A stretch of DNA of 64,000 nucleotides from Nocardiopsis sp. FR4 (GCF_009830945.1 NZ_VWVV01000004.1:310001-374000), one strand, 5' to 3'; positions 49,079 through 58,882 are shown, numbered from the stretch's first letter. Notes: generated by a model not told the origin, from the letters alone. A program made the numbers and translations.

Positions 49079-51475
49079 GTGACGACCCCCGTGACACCCA
49101 CGATCGACCAGCGCATCGCCGAGGAACTCGGTGTGGGCGCGCACCAGGTCGCCTCCGCCGTCGACCTCCTCGACAGCGGATCGACCGTGCCCTTCATCGC
49201 CCGCTACCGCAAGGAGGCCACCGGCGGGCTGGACGACGCGCAGCTGCGCGCCCTGGAGGAGCGCCTGCGCTACCTGCGCGAGCTGGACGAACGCCGGGCC
49301 GCGATCCTGGAGTCGATCCGTTCCCAGGGCAAGCTAGACGAGGAGCTGGCGGCGCGTATCCGGGCCGCCGACTCCAAGGCCCGCCTGGAGGACATCTACC
49401 TCCCCTACAAGCCCAAGCGGCGCACCAAGGCCCAGATCGCCCGCGAGGCCGGGCTGGAACCGCTGGCCGAGGGGCTGCTGGCCGACCCCGGCCAGGACCC
49501 CGAGCGGACGGCGGCGGCCTACGTCGACCCCGACCGCGGGGTGGCCGACACCAAGGCCGCCCTGGACGGGGCCCGCGCCATCCTGGTGGAGCGCTTCGCC
49601 GAGGACGCCGACCTCACCGGCCTGCTGCGCGAGCGCCTGTGGGAGCGGGGCCGCCTGGTCTCGGCCGTGCGCGAGGGCAAGGAGGAGGCGGGTGCCAAGT
49701 TCGCCGACTACTTCGACTTCTCCGAACCCCTCACCCAGCTGCCCTCGCACCGCGTCCTGGCCCTGTACCGGGGTGAGAAGGAGGAGGTCCTCACCCTGAG
49801 CATGGAGCCGGGGGAGGCCCCCGCCGAGGACGCCGACGGCACCACCCCCCGCAGCACCTACGAGAACGCCATCGCCCACCACTTCGGTATCGTGGACCGC
49901 GGCCGCCCCGCCGACCGCTGGCTCCAGGACACCGTGCGCTGGGCCTGGCGCACCCGCATCCTGGTCCGGCTGGACATCGACGTGCGCATGCGGCTGTGGC
50001 AGCGGGCCGAGGACGACGGCGTCGCCGTGTTCGCGGCCAACCTGCGCGACCTGCTGCTGGCCGCCCCCGCCGGAAGCCGCGCCACACTCGGCCTGGACCC
50101 GGGGCTGCGCACCGGGGTCAAGGTCGCGGTCACCGACGCCACCGGCAAGGTCGTGGCCACCGACACGATCTACCCGCACGCTCCCCGCCGGGACTGGGAC
50201 GGCTCCATCGACCGCCTGGCCCGGCTGTGCGCCGCCCACTCCGTGGAGCTGGTCGCCATCGGCAACGGCACCGCCTCCCGCGAGACCGACCGGCTCGCCG
50301 CCGACCTCATCAAACGCCACCCCGAGCTCGGCCTCACCAAGGTGATGGTCTCGGAGGCGGGCGCCTCGGTGTACTCCGCCTCGGCCTACGCCTCCGAGGA
50401 GCTGCCGGACCTGGACGTGTCGCTGCGCGGCGCCGTCTCCATCGCCCGCCGCCTGCAGGACCCGCTGGCCGAGCTGGTCAAGATCGACCCCAAGTCGATC
50501 GGCGTGGGCCAGTACCAACACGACCTGGCCGAGGCCAAGCTCTCGCGCTCGCTGGACGCCGTGGTCGAGGACTGCGTCAACGGCGTCGGCGTGGACGTCA
50601 ACACCGCCTCGGTGCCGCTGCTGACCCGGGTGTCCGGCGTGACCTCCACCCTGGCCCGCAACATCGTGACGCACCGCGACGCCAACGGCCCCTTCCGCAG
50701 CCGCGAGGAGCTGCGATCGGTGCCGCGGCTGGGCCCCAAGGCCTTCGAGCAGTGCGCGGGCTTCCTGCGCGTGCCGGGCGGGGACGACCCGCTGGACGCC
50801 TCGGCCGTGCACCCCGAGGCCTACCCCGTGGTGCGCCGCATCCTGGAGCGGGTGGGCACCGACCTGCCCTCGCTCATCGGCAACAGGGACCTGCTCTCCC
50901 GGGTGCGCCCCCAGGAGTTCGTGGACGAGACCTTCGGCCTGCCCACGGTCACCGACATCCTCGCCGAGCTGGACAAGCCCGGCCGCGACCCGCGACCCGC
51001 CTTCACCACCGCCGCCTTCAAGGAGGGCGTGGAGAAGCTGCAGGACCTGGAGGCGGGCATGGTCCTGGAGGGCGTGGTCACCAACGTGGCGGCCTTCGGC
51101 GCGTTCGTGGACGTGGGCGTGCACCAGGACGGCCTGGTGCACGTCTCGGCGCTCTCGCACAAGTTCGTGGAGGACCCCCGCGACGTCGTCAAGCCGGGTG
51201 ACATCGTCAAGGTCAAGGTCCAGGACGTCGATATCCAGCGCAAGCGCATCTCCCTGACCATGCGCCTGGACGACGAGACCCCGCGGGGCACCGACCGCGG
51301 CGGCCGGGGCGGCGAGCGCCGCGGCGGAAGCAGCGGTGGGAACGGACGCGGCGGCGGCAACGGGAACGGCAACGGACGCCGCGGCGGCGGTGGCCGGGGC
51401 CGGGACAACCGTGAGAACGCCGCCCCCTCGGGCGCCATGGCCGAGGCGCTGCGCCGCGCGGGCCTGGGCCGCTAG
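49079..51475 (+). CDS. tex: Tex-family S1 RNA-binding transcription accessory protein
   Basis: A 798-residue Tex protein. N-terminal Tex helical region (about 5-190; [19 protein letters not shown]), YqgF/RNase-H-like domain ([20 protein letters not shown]), helix-hairpin-helix repeats ([35 protein letters not shown]) and an S1 domain ([21 protein letters not shown]). A Gly/Arg-rich RGG tail is added at the C-terminus. Tex acts in transcription and RNA metabolism as a relative of Spt6. GTG at 49079 ([18 protein letters not shown]); the open frame upstream is not family-like. Confidence 0.95.
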   Translation: MTTPVTPTIDQRIAEELGVGAHQVASAVDLLDSGSTVPFIARYRKEATGGLDDAQLRALEERLRYLRELDERRAAILESIRSQGKLDEELAARIRAADSKARLEDIYLPYKPKRRTKAQIAREAGLEPLAEGLLADPGQDPERTAAAYVDPDRGVADTKAALDGARAILVERFAEDADLTGLLRERLWERGRLVSAVREGKEEAGAKFADYFDFSEPLTQLPSHRVLALYRGEKEEVLTLSMEPGEAPAEDADGTTPRSTYENAIAHHFGIVDRGRPADRWLQDTVRWAWRTRILVRLDIDVRMRLWQRAEDDGVAVFAANLRDLLLAAPAGSRATLGLDPGLRTGVKVAVTDATGKVVATDTIYPHAPRRDWDGSIDRLARLCAAHSVELVAIGNGTASRETDRLAADLIKRHPELGLTKVMVSEAGASVYSASAYASEELPDLDVSLRGAVSIARRLQDPLAELVKIDPKSIGVGQYQHDLAEAKLSRSLDAVVEDCVNGVGVDVNTASVPLLTRVSGVTSTLARNIVTHRDANGPFRSREELRSVPRLGPKAFEQCAGFLRVPGGDDPLDASAVHPEAYPVVRRILERVGTDLPSLIGNRDLLSRVRPQEFVDETFGLPTVTDILAELDKPGRDPRPAFTTAAFKEGVEKLQDLEAGMVLEGVVTNVAAFGAFVDVGVHQDGLVHVSALSHKFVEDPRDVVKPGDIVKVKVQDVDIQRKRISLTMRLDDETPRGTDRGGRGGERRGGSSGGNGRGGGNGNGNGRRGGGGRGRDNRENAAPSGAMAEALRRAGLGR

Positions 51476-51675
51476 GCCGTACCCTTCGCGGGCCTCGCCC
51501 CGGTCCGTGTTCGGACGTCTCACGAAGCGCAAACCCCGGACGCCCGAACACCTCCCGACGGTTGGGGGCTCGGGCCCCGGACGCCCCCGGGGGCGGTGAA
51601 CGGCCGCGGGGCCTCCCGTGCCGGTGCGGACCCAGGTGCCCGCACCGGGCCCCGCGCCGCCACGGCCGCCGGACT

Positions 51676-53718
51676 TCAGACGTGGCGGCGCGGGATCACC
51701 GAGGTGTAGATCTTCGTGGCCACACGCGTGTCCCCCTCGTAGGCGTCGAGCGTCGCGTGCAGGTGGAAGTCGGTCGCCGAGGACGTGAGCACCGTACGGG
51801 TCCGGGTCCGCACCGACCAGTCGCCCCGGGCGAAGCCCATCGTCCACTCCGTCTGGCCGCACACCGAGTCGTAGTCGTCGCCGACCTGGCTGTAGCACTC
51901 GTCCGCGCGCCGGGTCACCTCCAGTCCGATGTCCTCGAAGCGCACCGTCCCCAGGTCCTTGACCACCGTCAGCGCGGAGCGGTAGCGCACCAGGTCCTGG
52001 GCCAGGTCCCACCGCTCCTCCCCCGGTTCCACCCGGCTCGTCACGATCGGGGCGGTGCCCTCGGGCGGCCCGAAGGGCGCCACCGTCCTCCCCCCGTCCC
52101 CTTCCTCCCCGACCGGGCGCACCGGAAGCAGCACCCGGGTGTGCTCCCCCTGGAACACCGAGAGGACCACCGGCTCGGGCGAGGGCCACACCAGCGGCCA
52201 GTAGGAGGTGGAGACCGAGACCCGCATCCGGTGCCCGGGGGGGAACGCCTGCGCCACCCCGTTCAGGGGGACCGCCACCCGGTACCGGCGCCCGGGCACC
52301 AGCCTCTCCGGCCGCTCGTGGCTCCGGGCGTGGGTGAGGTTCAACAGCCCGTAGGTCACCCGGGTGGCCTGCCCCTCGGGGGTGACGTCGCACAGCCGCA
52401 CCGCGACCATCGCGTCGGGCCGGTCCACGGCCAGTTCCAGCTCGACCACCACCGAGCCGAGGATCTCCACCCGCTCGGGCAGCGGAACACTGTCGAAGAC
52501 GATCGATCCGCCGTCGTCCTCGCGCTGGTCGTAGGGCAGGTCCGGCGGGGCGTTGTAGGAGCACCACTTGCCCGCGTGCTGCCCGGTGGACAGCGGGGAG
52601 GACAGGGTCAGCACGTCCTCCCTGCCCGCGGGCTCGCCCTCCCCGAGCACCCGGCCGGCCGCCAGGTCCCGCGCGACGGTCACCACGTGGGGCGAGGGCC
52701 ACTCCGGCTCGCCGACCCAGCGCCCCGGCCGGGCCTCGTAGGAGGTGGAGGGCCGCACGCTCTCCTGCATCCAGGCACGCAGGGCGGGGGCCGCCATCAC
52801 GTCGTTGTCCACCCCCTTGAGCCAGCGGTCCCACCAGCGCACCACCTCCTGGAGGAAACCGATCGCGGGACCCGGCTGGCCCAGGTGCGGGTACTTGTGC
52901 GACCAGGGGCCCAGGAGCCCGAGACAGGGCACCCGGAGGCCCTCCAACAGGCGGAAGACCGAGTTGGAGTACCCGTCGGCCCACCCGCTCACCGCCATGA
53001 CGGGCACCCGGACGGCGTCCAGGTCCCCGGCCACCGACCCGTGCCTCCAGTAGTCGTCCCGGTGCTGGTGCCGCAGCCAGGTGTCGAGCCACAGGCCGCT
53101 GTGCTCCAACCGTTCGTGCCACATCTGCCGCCACCGCTCACCGACCAGGTCCGGATCGGGCGGGCAGGAGTTGTAGGCGAACATCGTGGACGCCCAGGAC
53201 AGGTTGTCCCCCAGCAGGCACCCGCCCATGTAGTGCACGTCGTCGGAGTAGCGGTCGTCGGTGGAACAGGCCGTCACGATCGCGCGCAGGCTCTCCGGCC
53301 TCCGCGCGGCCACCTGCAGCGCGTTGAACCCGCCCCAGGAGATGCCCATCATGCCGGTGCGGCCGTCGCACCAGGGCCGGTCGGCGAGCCAGGCGAGCAC
53401 CTCCTCGGCGTCCAGGAGCTCGCGTTCCAGGTACTCGTCGGTGAGCACCCCCTCCGAGTCCCCGCTGCCGCGCAGATCCACCCGGGCGCACGCGTACCCG
53501 TGCCCGGCCATGTAGGGGTGGTGCACCGAGTCGCGCTGCGCCGTCAGGTCGCGCCTGCGGTACGGGATGAACTCCAGGACCGCCGGGACCGGCTCCTCCA
53601 CGCTGCCCACCGGACGCCAGATCCGCGCGGCGAGGCGGACGCCGTCGCTGAGGGGGATCTGGGCGTACTCGTCCTCCCGGACCTCGTGCGGCAGCTCGCT
53701 GACCACCCTCATCCTCAC
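51676..53718 (-). CDS. CocE/NonD-family hydrolase (X-Pro dipeptidyl-peptidase-like)
   Basis: A 680-residue alpha/beta hydrolase. Nucleophile S127 in GISWGGFNAL; oxyanion-side RVDLRGSGDSEG; later DGYSNSVFRLLEGL and GPWSHKYPHL likely hold the Asp and His. The C-terminal PepX_C jelly-roll follows (about 400-670). Family members cleave cocaine, glutaryl-7-ACA or X-Pro peptides. GTG 53718 has GGGAGGGG upstream; ATG 53712 is an alternative. It ends an operon-like pair with the ATP-grasp gene (15 bp apart), so the two may act on the same amide or peptide. Confidence 0.88.
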   Translation of the reverse strand: MRMRVVSELPHEVREDEYAQIPLSDGVRLAARIWRPVGSVEEPVPAVLEFIPYRRRDLTAQRDSVHHPYMAGHGYACARVDLRGSGDSEGVLTDEYLERELLDAEEVLAWLADRPWCDGRTGMMGISWGGFNALQVAARRPESLRAIVTACSTDDRYSDDVHYMGGCLLGDNLSWASTMFAYNSCPPDPDLVGERWRQMWHERLEHSGLWLDTWLRHQHRDDYWRHGSVAGDLDAVRVPVMAVSGWADGYSNSVFRLLEGLRVPCLGLLGPWSHKYPHLGQPGPAIGFLQEVVRWWDRWLKGVDNDVMAAPALRAWMQESVRPSTSYEARPGRWVGEPEWPSPHVVTVARDLAAGRVLGEGEPAGREDVLTLSSPLSTGQHAGKWCSYNAPPDLPYDQREDDGGSIVFDSVPLPERVEILGSVVVELELAVDRPDAMVAVRLCDVTPEGQATRVTYGLLNLTHARSHERPERLVPGRRYRVAVPLNGVAQAFPPGHRMRVSVSTSYWPLVWPSPEPVVLSVFQGEHTRVLLPVRPVGEEGDGGRTVAPFGPPEGTAPIVTSRVEPGEERWDLAQDLVRYRSALTVVKDLGTVRFEDIGLEVTRRADECYSQVGDDYDSVCGQTEWTMGFARGDWSVRTRTRTVLTSSATDFHLHATLDAYEGDTRVATKIYTSVIPRRHV

Positions 53719-53733
53719 CGGCCCCTCCCGTGC

Positions 53734-55017
53734 TCAGTCCTCCGTGTCGGTGTCCCGGATCGTGAAGGGCAGCTCCGCCGCGCAGGCCCGGTACCCGCGC
53801 TCGCACCCGGCGCGGTCCCGGGCGCCCACGAACACGTGGGCCAGCTCGAAGCTGTAGCTGTCCTGGATCGGCAGCTCGGAGAGCCTCCGCCCCGGGCGCG
53901 CGACGATCTCCACCCTCGTGTCCGGCACCCTGCCCTGCGCGCGGGCGACGTCCTCAGCGGTGGGCACCGACGAGACGAACCCGTCGCGGAAGCGGCGCAG
54001 GAACCACTTGGCGGCCACCGCGTACCGTCCGCCGCGGTCCAGCTCGGGCTCCTCCCCCAGCGCGACCCGCAGGCAGATCTCGTGGTTGGACACCCCCCGC
54101 ACGAGCTCGAACAGCCGGGCGTGCGACTGGGAGTGCCGCGGATTGATCTCCAACAGCGCGATGGCGCCGCTGCGCGGGTCGTGGAAGTACTCGATGTTGA
54201 AGGTCACGTTGTCCAGGCCCACCCGGGAGACCACGCGTTCGCTGAGCGCGCCCAGACGCTCCCCGGCCTCCTCCGGCACCGTGGACGGGAACTCGTAGCG
54301 CAGGAAGCTCGACGTGCCCGGGTAGCGGTGGGAGTCCACGATCCCGTACACGTGCGGAACGCCGTCGCGGACGTAGCCCTCCACGGTCAGCTGGTCACCC
54401 GTGGCCTCCTCCTCCACCAGGGCCGCCACACCCCCGACCTCGGCGATCTCGGCGGGCAGCCGCACCCGGTCCATCACCCACTGGAAGGACGCGCCGATCC
54501 GCCCCGCCCCCGCCCTGATCCGGTCCATCGCCGTGCGGAACTCGGCGTCGTCGGCGGCCCGGTAGGCCAGTTCGGAGGAGAACGACTTCACCGGTTTGAC
54601 CCACAGGGGATAGGACAGCCCCTCCGGTTTGTCCGTGGTGTCCAGACCGACCTCGGTGAACCTGGGGACGGCCTCGGGAGCGGCCGCCCGCTGCTCCAGG
54701 CGGCTCCAGTACTTGTGCTCGCACCGCACCACGGCCTCCAGCGGAGCGCAGGGCAGCCCCCGGTCCCGGCACAGCAGCGGCACCAGCGAGCTGACCGGGA
54801 AGTCCCAGAACCCGAGGATCGCGTCGACCGTGCCGGGGAAGGAGTCCAGCCTGTCGGTCGCCAGGGAGAGCAGGCCGGGCATGTCCACCTCCCGGTCCTG
54901 GCCGAGCTCGTCGAGGCCGAGCAGGGGGAGGAAGCGGTAGTCCCGGTCGTGGGGGAGGGAGAGCAGCACCTCGTGGTTCTGCTCGTCGAGCCCCAGCACG
55001 AAGACGTTCGTGGCCAT
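53734..55017 (-). CDS. ATP-grasp domain protein
   Basis: A 427-residue ATP-grasp enzyme, expected to join a carboxylate to an amine or thiol through an acylphosphate. Nucleotide-binding strands LSYPLWVKPVKSFSSE and VEGYVRDG, and the Mg-binding IALLEINPRHSQSHARLFE, are clear. The N-terminal 110 residues form a pre-ATP-grasp domain (NVFVLGLDEQNHEVLLSL). The C-terminal 90 residues are extra. It is cotranscribed with a CocE-like hydrolase. The product is unknown; a peptide or amide metabolite is a reasonable inference. Confidence 0.85.
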   Translation of the reverse strand: MATNVFVLGLDEQNHEVLLSLPHDRDYRFLPLLGLDELGQDREVDMPGLLSLATDRLDSFPGTVDAILGFWDFPVSSLVPLLCRDRGLPCAPLEAVVRCEHKYWSRLEQRAAAPEAVPRFTEVGLDTTDKPEGLSYPLWVKPVKSFSSELAYRAADDAEFRTAMDRIRAGAGRIGASFQWVMDRVRLPAEIAEVGGVAALVEEEATGDQLTVEGYVRDGVPHVYGIVDSHRYPGTSSFLRYEFPSTVPEEAGERLGALSERVVSRVGLDNVTFNIEYFHDPRSGAIALLEINPRHSQSHARLFELVRGVSNHEICLRVALGEEPELDRGGRYAVAAKWFLRRFRDGFVSSVPTAEDVARAQGRVPDTRVEIVARPGRRLSELPIQDSYSFELAHVFVGARDRAGCERGYRACAAELPFTIRDTDTED

Positions 55018-55139
55018 CGCCCACCTCCGGGGGAGCGCCGGTGCCCGCCCCTACCTGTGAGGGTGCCCGCCGTCCGGGCCCGGGCCGACCGCTCCGGAGG
55101 GATTTCCCGAACCTTTGCCTCCGGGTCCGGGGTCCCTCC

Positions 55140-55319
55140 TCACCAGACCGGGCGCAGCGGGGCAGCTCCGCCCCCGCGCAGCGCCTGGAAGGCGAAGCCG
55201 TCGGGCCGCAGCTCCGCCTAGCCCTCGGCGCCGACTCCGCGGGTGAACTCGCCCAGCACGAGCTGGAAGGCCATGCCCAGGAGGAAGGTGAGTTCGGCGC
55301 GCTCCAGCGGCTCGTCCAT
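55140..55319 (-). pseudogene. Decayed MarR-family regulator, N-terminal fragment with in-frame TAG
   Basis: From ATG 55319 the frame reads MDEPLERAELTFLLGMAFQL, then VLGEFTRGVGAEG, a TAG (55218-55220), and continues AELRPDGFAFQALRGGGAAP before ending at TGA 55140-55142. The pattern is that of MarR regulators, where the position of the TAG is usually an aromatic residue before LRP. The recognition helix and wing are missing. A single nonsense change followed by truncation fits best. Confidence 0.6.
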
Positions 55320-55412
55320 GCCACCCATCCCGACACGCTCGAGTCAAGCGGCTTTACTCCACACGGGGCGCGGCCTCCCGGGGCCGCACCCCGCCCCGGG
55401 CCCGGGAACGCG

Positions 55413-56915
55413 CTACCGGGGGGCGATGGCCACCCCGGACCACAGGGCGCGCACGGGCGAGTCGTCCTCGGGGCGCAGCAGGTCCTCGGTGTTCCACACC
55501 CGGACCGGGGTGGCCTCGGCCGTCACCGCGGGCCAGCCGGGGTCCCCGGTGGCGGCGAAGTCGCGCCAGGCGGCGACCATGCGCTGGGACAGGGCGCGGT
55601 GCGCCTCGGTGGGCTCGCCGTCCAGGAGGAAGCGGCCGAAGTCGGTGTCCAGGTTGCCGAAGGCGAAGGGCAGGTCGAAGGCGTGGCAGGCGCCCAGCCG
55701 CCCGCCCAGCGCGGAGCTCTCCGCGGCCAGGCGGAAGAAGTGGGCGCGGCCCCCGGCGGCGGCGTGCGCCTCGGCGAAGCGCACGGTGTACTCGCAGAAG
55801 AGGGCGTCGCCCTGGATCGCGGCGTACAGTTCGCGCAGGGTGGCCCCGGGGTGCACCTCCCGGTAGGCGGTCACCGCCCCCTCGCCGAGCCCCAGCCGGG
55901 ACGCGGTGACCTCCAGCGCGGCCTCGTCGTCGATCTCCACGCTCTGCCCCAGCTCGGTGAACAGCCGGTACTCGTGGGCGTTGTGGCCGGTGAGCAGGTC
56001 GACCGCGGAGGCCGCCCCTCCGGCGACGGCCTCCAGCGGGGCCTCGGGCAGCTCGGGACCGCCGACCACGGGGGCGAAGCAGGTCAGGGCCTTGGTGCGC
56101 ACGCCCCCGGAGCCCGCGGCCGGCGCGGACAGCACGGCCTCGGTGGCCTCCAGGATCCGTTCGGGGGGCAGTTCGGCCAGGGCGCCCGCCTCCAGGGGGA
56201 CCCCTGCGGCCTTGGCGATCCGCTCCGAGACCCGCAGCGCGGTGTCCGCGGTGAGCACGTCCCCGGGAACGCTGTGCGCGATCGCCCGCCGGAACAGCCC
56301 GTGGGCGTGCGGGGAGGCCATCAGGGCCACCACCGATCCGGCGCCGGCCGACTCGCCCGCGACGGTCACGTTGTCGGGGTCGCCGCCGAAGGCGGAGATG
56401 TTCTCGCGCACCCAGCGCAGGGCCGCGGCCTGGTCGAGCAGGCCGCGGTTGTCGGGGCGGCCGGGCACGTGGCCGAAGCCCTCGAAGCCCAGCCGGTAGT
56501 TGATCCCGACCACGACCAGGCCGCTCTCCGCCAGCCGGGTGCCCTCGTAGAGGCTCTCGGAGGCGGCGCCGACGAGGTAGGCGCCGCCGTGGATCCACAC
56601 GAGGACGGGGGCCCGGTCGCCCTCGTGCGCGGCGGTCCACACGTTCAGGGACAGGCAGTCCAGGGGGGTCTGCGGGGTCCAGGGCGCGGCGCCGAGCATC
56701 AGGTTGCCCTGGGGGGCGGGCGGTCCGAAGGAGGTGCACTCGCGCACGCCGTCCCAGGCGGGGGCGGGCGCGGGGGCGGCGAAGCGGTGTTCCCCGAAGG
56801 GCGCGGCGGCGTAGGGGACGCCCCTGTAGACGGTGACCCCGCCGCTCTCGGAGCGCGGAGAGGCGGTGCCCCGCACCCGTCCGGACGTTGTCGTCACTGT
56901 GCGTTCGGCGTCCAC
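55413..56915 (-). CDS. Type-B carboxylesterase/lipase
   Basis: A 500-residue esterase. Oxyanion-hole motif WIHGGAYLVG (108-117), nucleophile elbow GESAGAGS with S189, and a conserved EDCLSLNVW-like TPLDCLSLNVWT. It should hydrolyse carboxylic esters; para-nitrobenzyl-esterase-like. No signal peptide. GTG at 56915 follows GGGGAGGACGCAC; an in-frame ATG 12 nt upstream overlaps that ribosome site and is less likely. Divergent from the quinone-oxidoreductase gene, with a perfect 17-bp palindrome in the shared promoter. Confidence 0.9.
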   Translation of the reverse strand: MDAERTVTTTSGRVRGTASPRSESGGVTVYRGVPYAAAPFGEHRFAAPAPAPAWDGVRECTSFGPPAPQGNLMLGAAPWTPQTPLDCLSLNVWTAAHEGDRAPVLVWIHGGAYLVGAASESLYEGTRLAESGLVVVGINYRLGFEGFGHVPGRPDNRGLLDQAAALRWVRENISAFGGDPDNVTVAGESAGAGSVVALMASPHAHGLFRRAIAHSVPGDVLTADTALRVSERIAKAAGVPLEAGALAELPPERILEATEAVLSAPAAGSGGVRTKALTCFAPVVGGPELPEAPLEAVAGGAASAVDLLTGHNAHEYRLFTELGQSVEIDDEAALEVTASRLGLGEGAVTAYREVHPGATLRELYAAIQGDALFCEYTVRFAEAHAAAGGRAHFFRLAAESSALGGRLGACHAFDLPFAFGNLDTDFGRFLLDGEPTEAHRALSQRMVAAWRDFAATGDPGWPAVTAEATPVRVWNTEDLLRPEDDSPVRALWSGVAIAPR

Positions 56916-56947
56916 GTGCGTCCTCCCCATCGGTTGGCGACACCCCC

Positions 56948-56964
56948 ACCTAACAACGTTAGGT
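56948..56964. promoter_or_regulatory. ACCTAAC-AAC-GTTAGGT palindrome
   Basis: Perfect 7-bp arms around AAC, 33 bp upstream of the esterase start. A related half, ACCTTAACAACGTAG, occurs at 58065-58079. Possibly an operator of a MarR-like protein, since a decayed marR gene lies next to the esterase. Confidence 0.4.
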
Positions 56965-57051
56965 AATCGGGCGCAAGACCCCGATTTCCGCAGGACCCCC
57001 TTCGACGGGCGGGCGGGCCCCGCCGCGAACCGCAGGTTTCTGGCGAGTAAC

Positions 57052-57068
57052 ATACCATCCGGTCGGTA
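57052..57068 (+). promoter_or_regulatory. TetR-type operator before the quinone oxidoreductase gene
   Basis: ATACCATCCGGTCGGTA, matching the consensus ATACCGACCGGTCGGTAT seen at 58853 and before tetR (63375). Confidence 0.55.
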
Positions 57069-57092
57069 GGAATCCACGAAGAAAGGGTCGCC

Positions 57093-58049
57093 ATGCGTGC
57101 CATCCAGATCACCGAGTTCGGCGGACCCGAGGTCCTCACCCCCACCGAACTGCCCGACCCCGAACCGGGCCCCGGCGAGGTCCTCGTCGACGTCACCCGC
57201 GCCGGGATCAACTTCGCCGACACCCACCAGGCGGAGAACAGCTACCTGGCCCCCGCCTCCCTGCCCCTGGTCCCCGGCATGGAGATCGCCGGGCGCACGC
57301 CGGACGGGCGCCGCGTCGTCGCCCTGACCACCAGCGGAGGCTACGCCGAGAAGGCCACCGCCGCCCCGGCCATGTCCTTCGACGTCCCCGACGGGGTCTC
57401 CGACGAGGACGCCCTGGCCATGATCGTGCAGGGGGCCACCGCCTGGGTGCTGCTGCGCAAGTCCGTGCGGATGGAGCCCGGCGAGTCGGTCGCGGTGCAC
57501 GCCGCGGGCGGCGGCGTGGGCACGCTCGCCGTGCAGCTGGCCAAGCACTTCGGCGCCGGACGGGTGATCGCGGTGGCCAGCAGCGAGGACAAGCGCGCGC
57601 TGGCCCTGGAACTGGGCGCGGACGCCGTCGTGGACTCCGCCGCCCCCGACATGACCAAGGCCCTGGTGGAGGCCAACGGCGGCCAGCGGGTGGACGCCGT
57701 CCTGGACATGGTCGGCGGACGGGTGACCGACGAGAGCGTGCGCGCCCTGGCCCCGTTCGGCCGCCTGGCCTTCTACGGCATGGCCTCGCGCGAACGGCCC
57801 TCCGCGGTGCAGCCCGCCAACCTCATGCGCTTCTCCACCACCGTGGGCGGCATGTGGCTGCCGCACGTGTGGAGCCTGCCGGGGAACGTGATGGGCCAGG
57901 CGATGGACGAGCTGTTCGCCCTGGTGGCCGAGGGGCGCCTGCGGACGGTCCTGGGCGGGACCTACCCCCTGTTCGAGGCCGCCCGGGCGCACGAGGCGCT
58001 GCGCTCGCGCGGCACCGTCGGCAAGCTCACCCTGGACACCACTGTCTGA
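57093..58049 (+). CDS. NADPH:quinone oxidoreductase-like (zinc-independent MDR family)
   Basis: A 318-residue medium-chain reductase. GroES-like N-terminus (GPGEVLVDVTRAGINFADTH), Rossmann motif AAGGGVGTLAVQLAKHFGA and no structural zinc cysteines, as in QOR. It probably reduces quinones or enoyl groups with NADPH. A TetR-type palindrome lies 25 bp upstream, so it appears to belong to the regulon of the downstream tetR gene although 830 bp separate it from the SDR operon. Confidence 0.9.
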   Translation: MRAIQITEFGGPEVLTPTELPDPEPGPGEVLVDVTRAGINFADTHQAENSYLAPASLPLVPGMEIAGRTPDGRRVVALTTSGGYAEKATAAPAMSFDVPDGVSDEDALAMIVQGATAWVLLRKSVRMEPGESVAVHAAGGGVGTLAVQLAKHFGAGRVIAVASSEDKRALALELGADAVVDSAAPDMTKALVEANGGQRVDAVLDMVGGRVTDESVRALAPFGRLAFYGMASRERPSAVQPANLMRFSTTVGGMWLPHVWSLPGNVMGQAMDELFALVAEGRLRTVLGGTYPLFEAARAHEALRSRGTVGKLTLDTTV

Positions 58050-58214
58050 CAAGTCGAAAGCGTCACCTTAACAACGTAGATCACATAAGTCCGATATACC
58101 GTCGGACACCAGTCGCCTCCCCCGCCGCCCGACGGACGGCTTGTCGCTCCCCGGGCGGGCCGGATGTTCGGCCTACTGTTACGGAGAGTGATGACGCGTT
58201 CGGGAAGGGGGGCC

Positions 58215-58382
58215 ATGCGCGTTCCGGTCCTGCTGACCACCTCCGCGGTCCTGGCCTGGACCGCCCCGGCCGAGGCCCACGACGGCCCGGTCTGGGGGGA
58301 CGAGGTGGTCGACCTCAACGTCGTCTCCGTGGACATCCACGTTCCCGGCGGCGTGGTCGTCGCGAACCGGGTGGACCGCTAG
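58215..58382 (+). CDS. Secreted 55-aa peptide
   Basis: A Sec-type signal (MRVPVLLTTSAVLAWTAPAEA) with a predicted AEA cleavage, leaving a mature 34-residue peptide, HDGPVWGDEVVDLNVVSVDI and a short tail. No cysteines. ATG 58215 has AAGGGGGG 4 nt upstream. The upstream 160 bp is AT-rich and has an inverted repeat GTCCGA/TCGGAC (58089-58107). Function unknown; small exported peptides of this kind are seen in nocardiopses. Confidence 0.55.
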   Translation: MRVPVLLTTSAVLAWTAPAEAHDGPVWGDEVVDLNVVSVDIHVPGGVVVANRVDR

Positions 58383-58397
58383 ACGGCCGGGCCGGCG

Positions 58398-58436
58398 CCG
58401 GCCGGTGGTCGCGGGCGGCCGACGACCACCGACCGG
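58398..58436. terminator. Convergent terminator hairpin
   Basis: CCGGCCGGTGGTCG (58398-58411) pairs with CGACCACCGACCGG (58423-58436) with one mismatch, between the secreted-peptide and acetyltransferase genes. Confidence 0.7.
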
Positions 58437-58452
58437 TACGGCCGTCCGCGGC

Positions 58453-58746
58453 CTAGTCGCCGGAGGCCCGGTGGACCAGGTCGGCGTAGTCGGGGTGGCG
58501 CTCGATCCAGTTCCTGACGAAGGGGCACAGCGGCAGCACCGACCGCCCCCGCGAGCGGACGTCGTCCAGGGCGCCGCGCACCAGCGCACCGCCCAGCCCC
58601 CGCCCCTCGTGGGCGGGGTCGATCTCGGTGTGGGTGAAGGTGACCAGGTCGTCCGTACGCACGTAGGCGGCGAACCCGGCCGGTTCCTCCCCGATCCTGA
58701 TCTCGTAGCGTCTGCGGTCGGGCACGTCGACCACCTCTGCGGTCAT
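58453..58746 (-). CDS. GNAT-like N-acetyltransferase, YjdJ type
   Basis: A 97-residue minimal GNAT (Gcn5-related) domain. Acetyl-CoA loop EGRGLGGALVRGALDD and the family's VLPLCPFVRNWIERHPDYADL are clear. Substrate unknown; short members of this class modify small molecules or protein N-termini. Start MTAEVVDVPDRRRYEI. It is divergent from the SDR operon, with 136 bp between. Confidence 0.88.
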   Translation of the reverse strand: MTAEVVDVPDRRRYEIRIGEEPAGFAAYVRTDDLVTFTHTEIDPAHEGRGLGGALVRGALDDVRSRGRSVLPLCPFVRNWIERHPDYADLVHRASGD

Positions 58747-58852
58747 GGCATCCCCCGTTCCTGGTCGCGGCGGGCTCGCACCGCCGTTGTTCTGCTTCCC
58801 CTTCCCCCCTCCCCTTGCGGCACGCGCCCCGGGGACGTAGAGTCTCGAAAGC

Positions 58853-58870
58853 ATACCGACCAGTCGGTTT
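58853..58870 (+). promoter_or_regulatory. TetR-type operator before the SDR-kinase-ACAD operon
   Basis: ATACCGACCAGTCGGTTT, ending 12 bp before the ATG at 58883 and abutting the ribosome site TAAGGAG, so binding would block transcription of the operon. Confidence 0.65.
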
Positions 58871-58882
58871 AAGGAGAACGGA

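Noticed and set aside
55140-55319. TAG in the MarR-like frame read as pyrrolysine or readthrough
   Set aside because: The frame also lacks the recognition helix and stops soon after; no Pyl machinery is expected in this group. A nonsense-mutated pseudogene is simpler.
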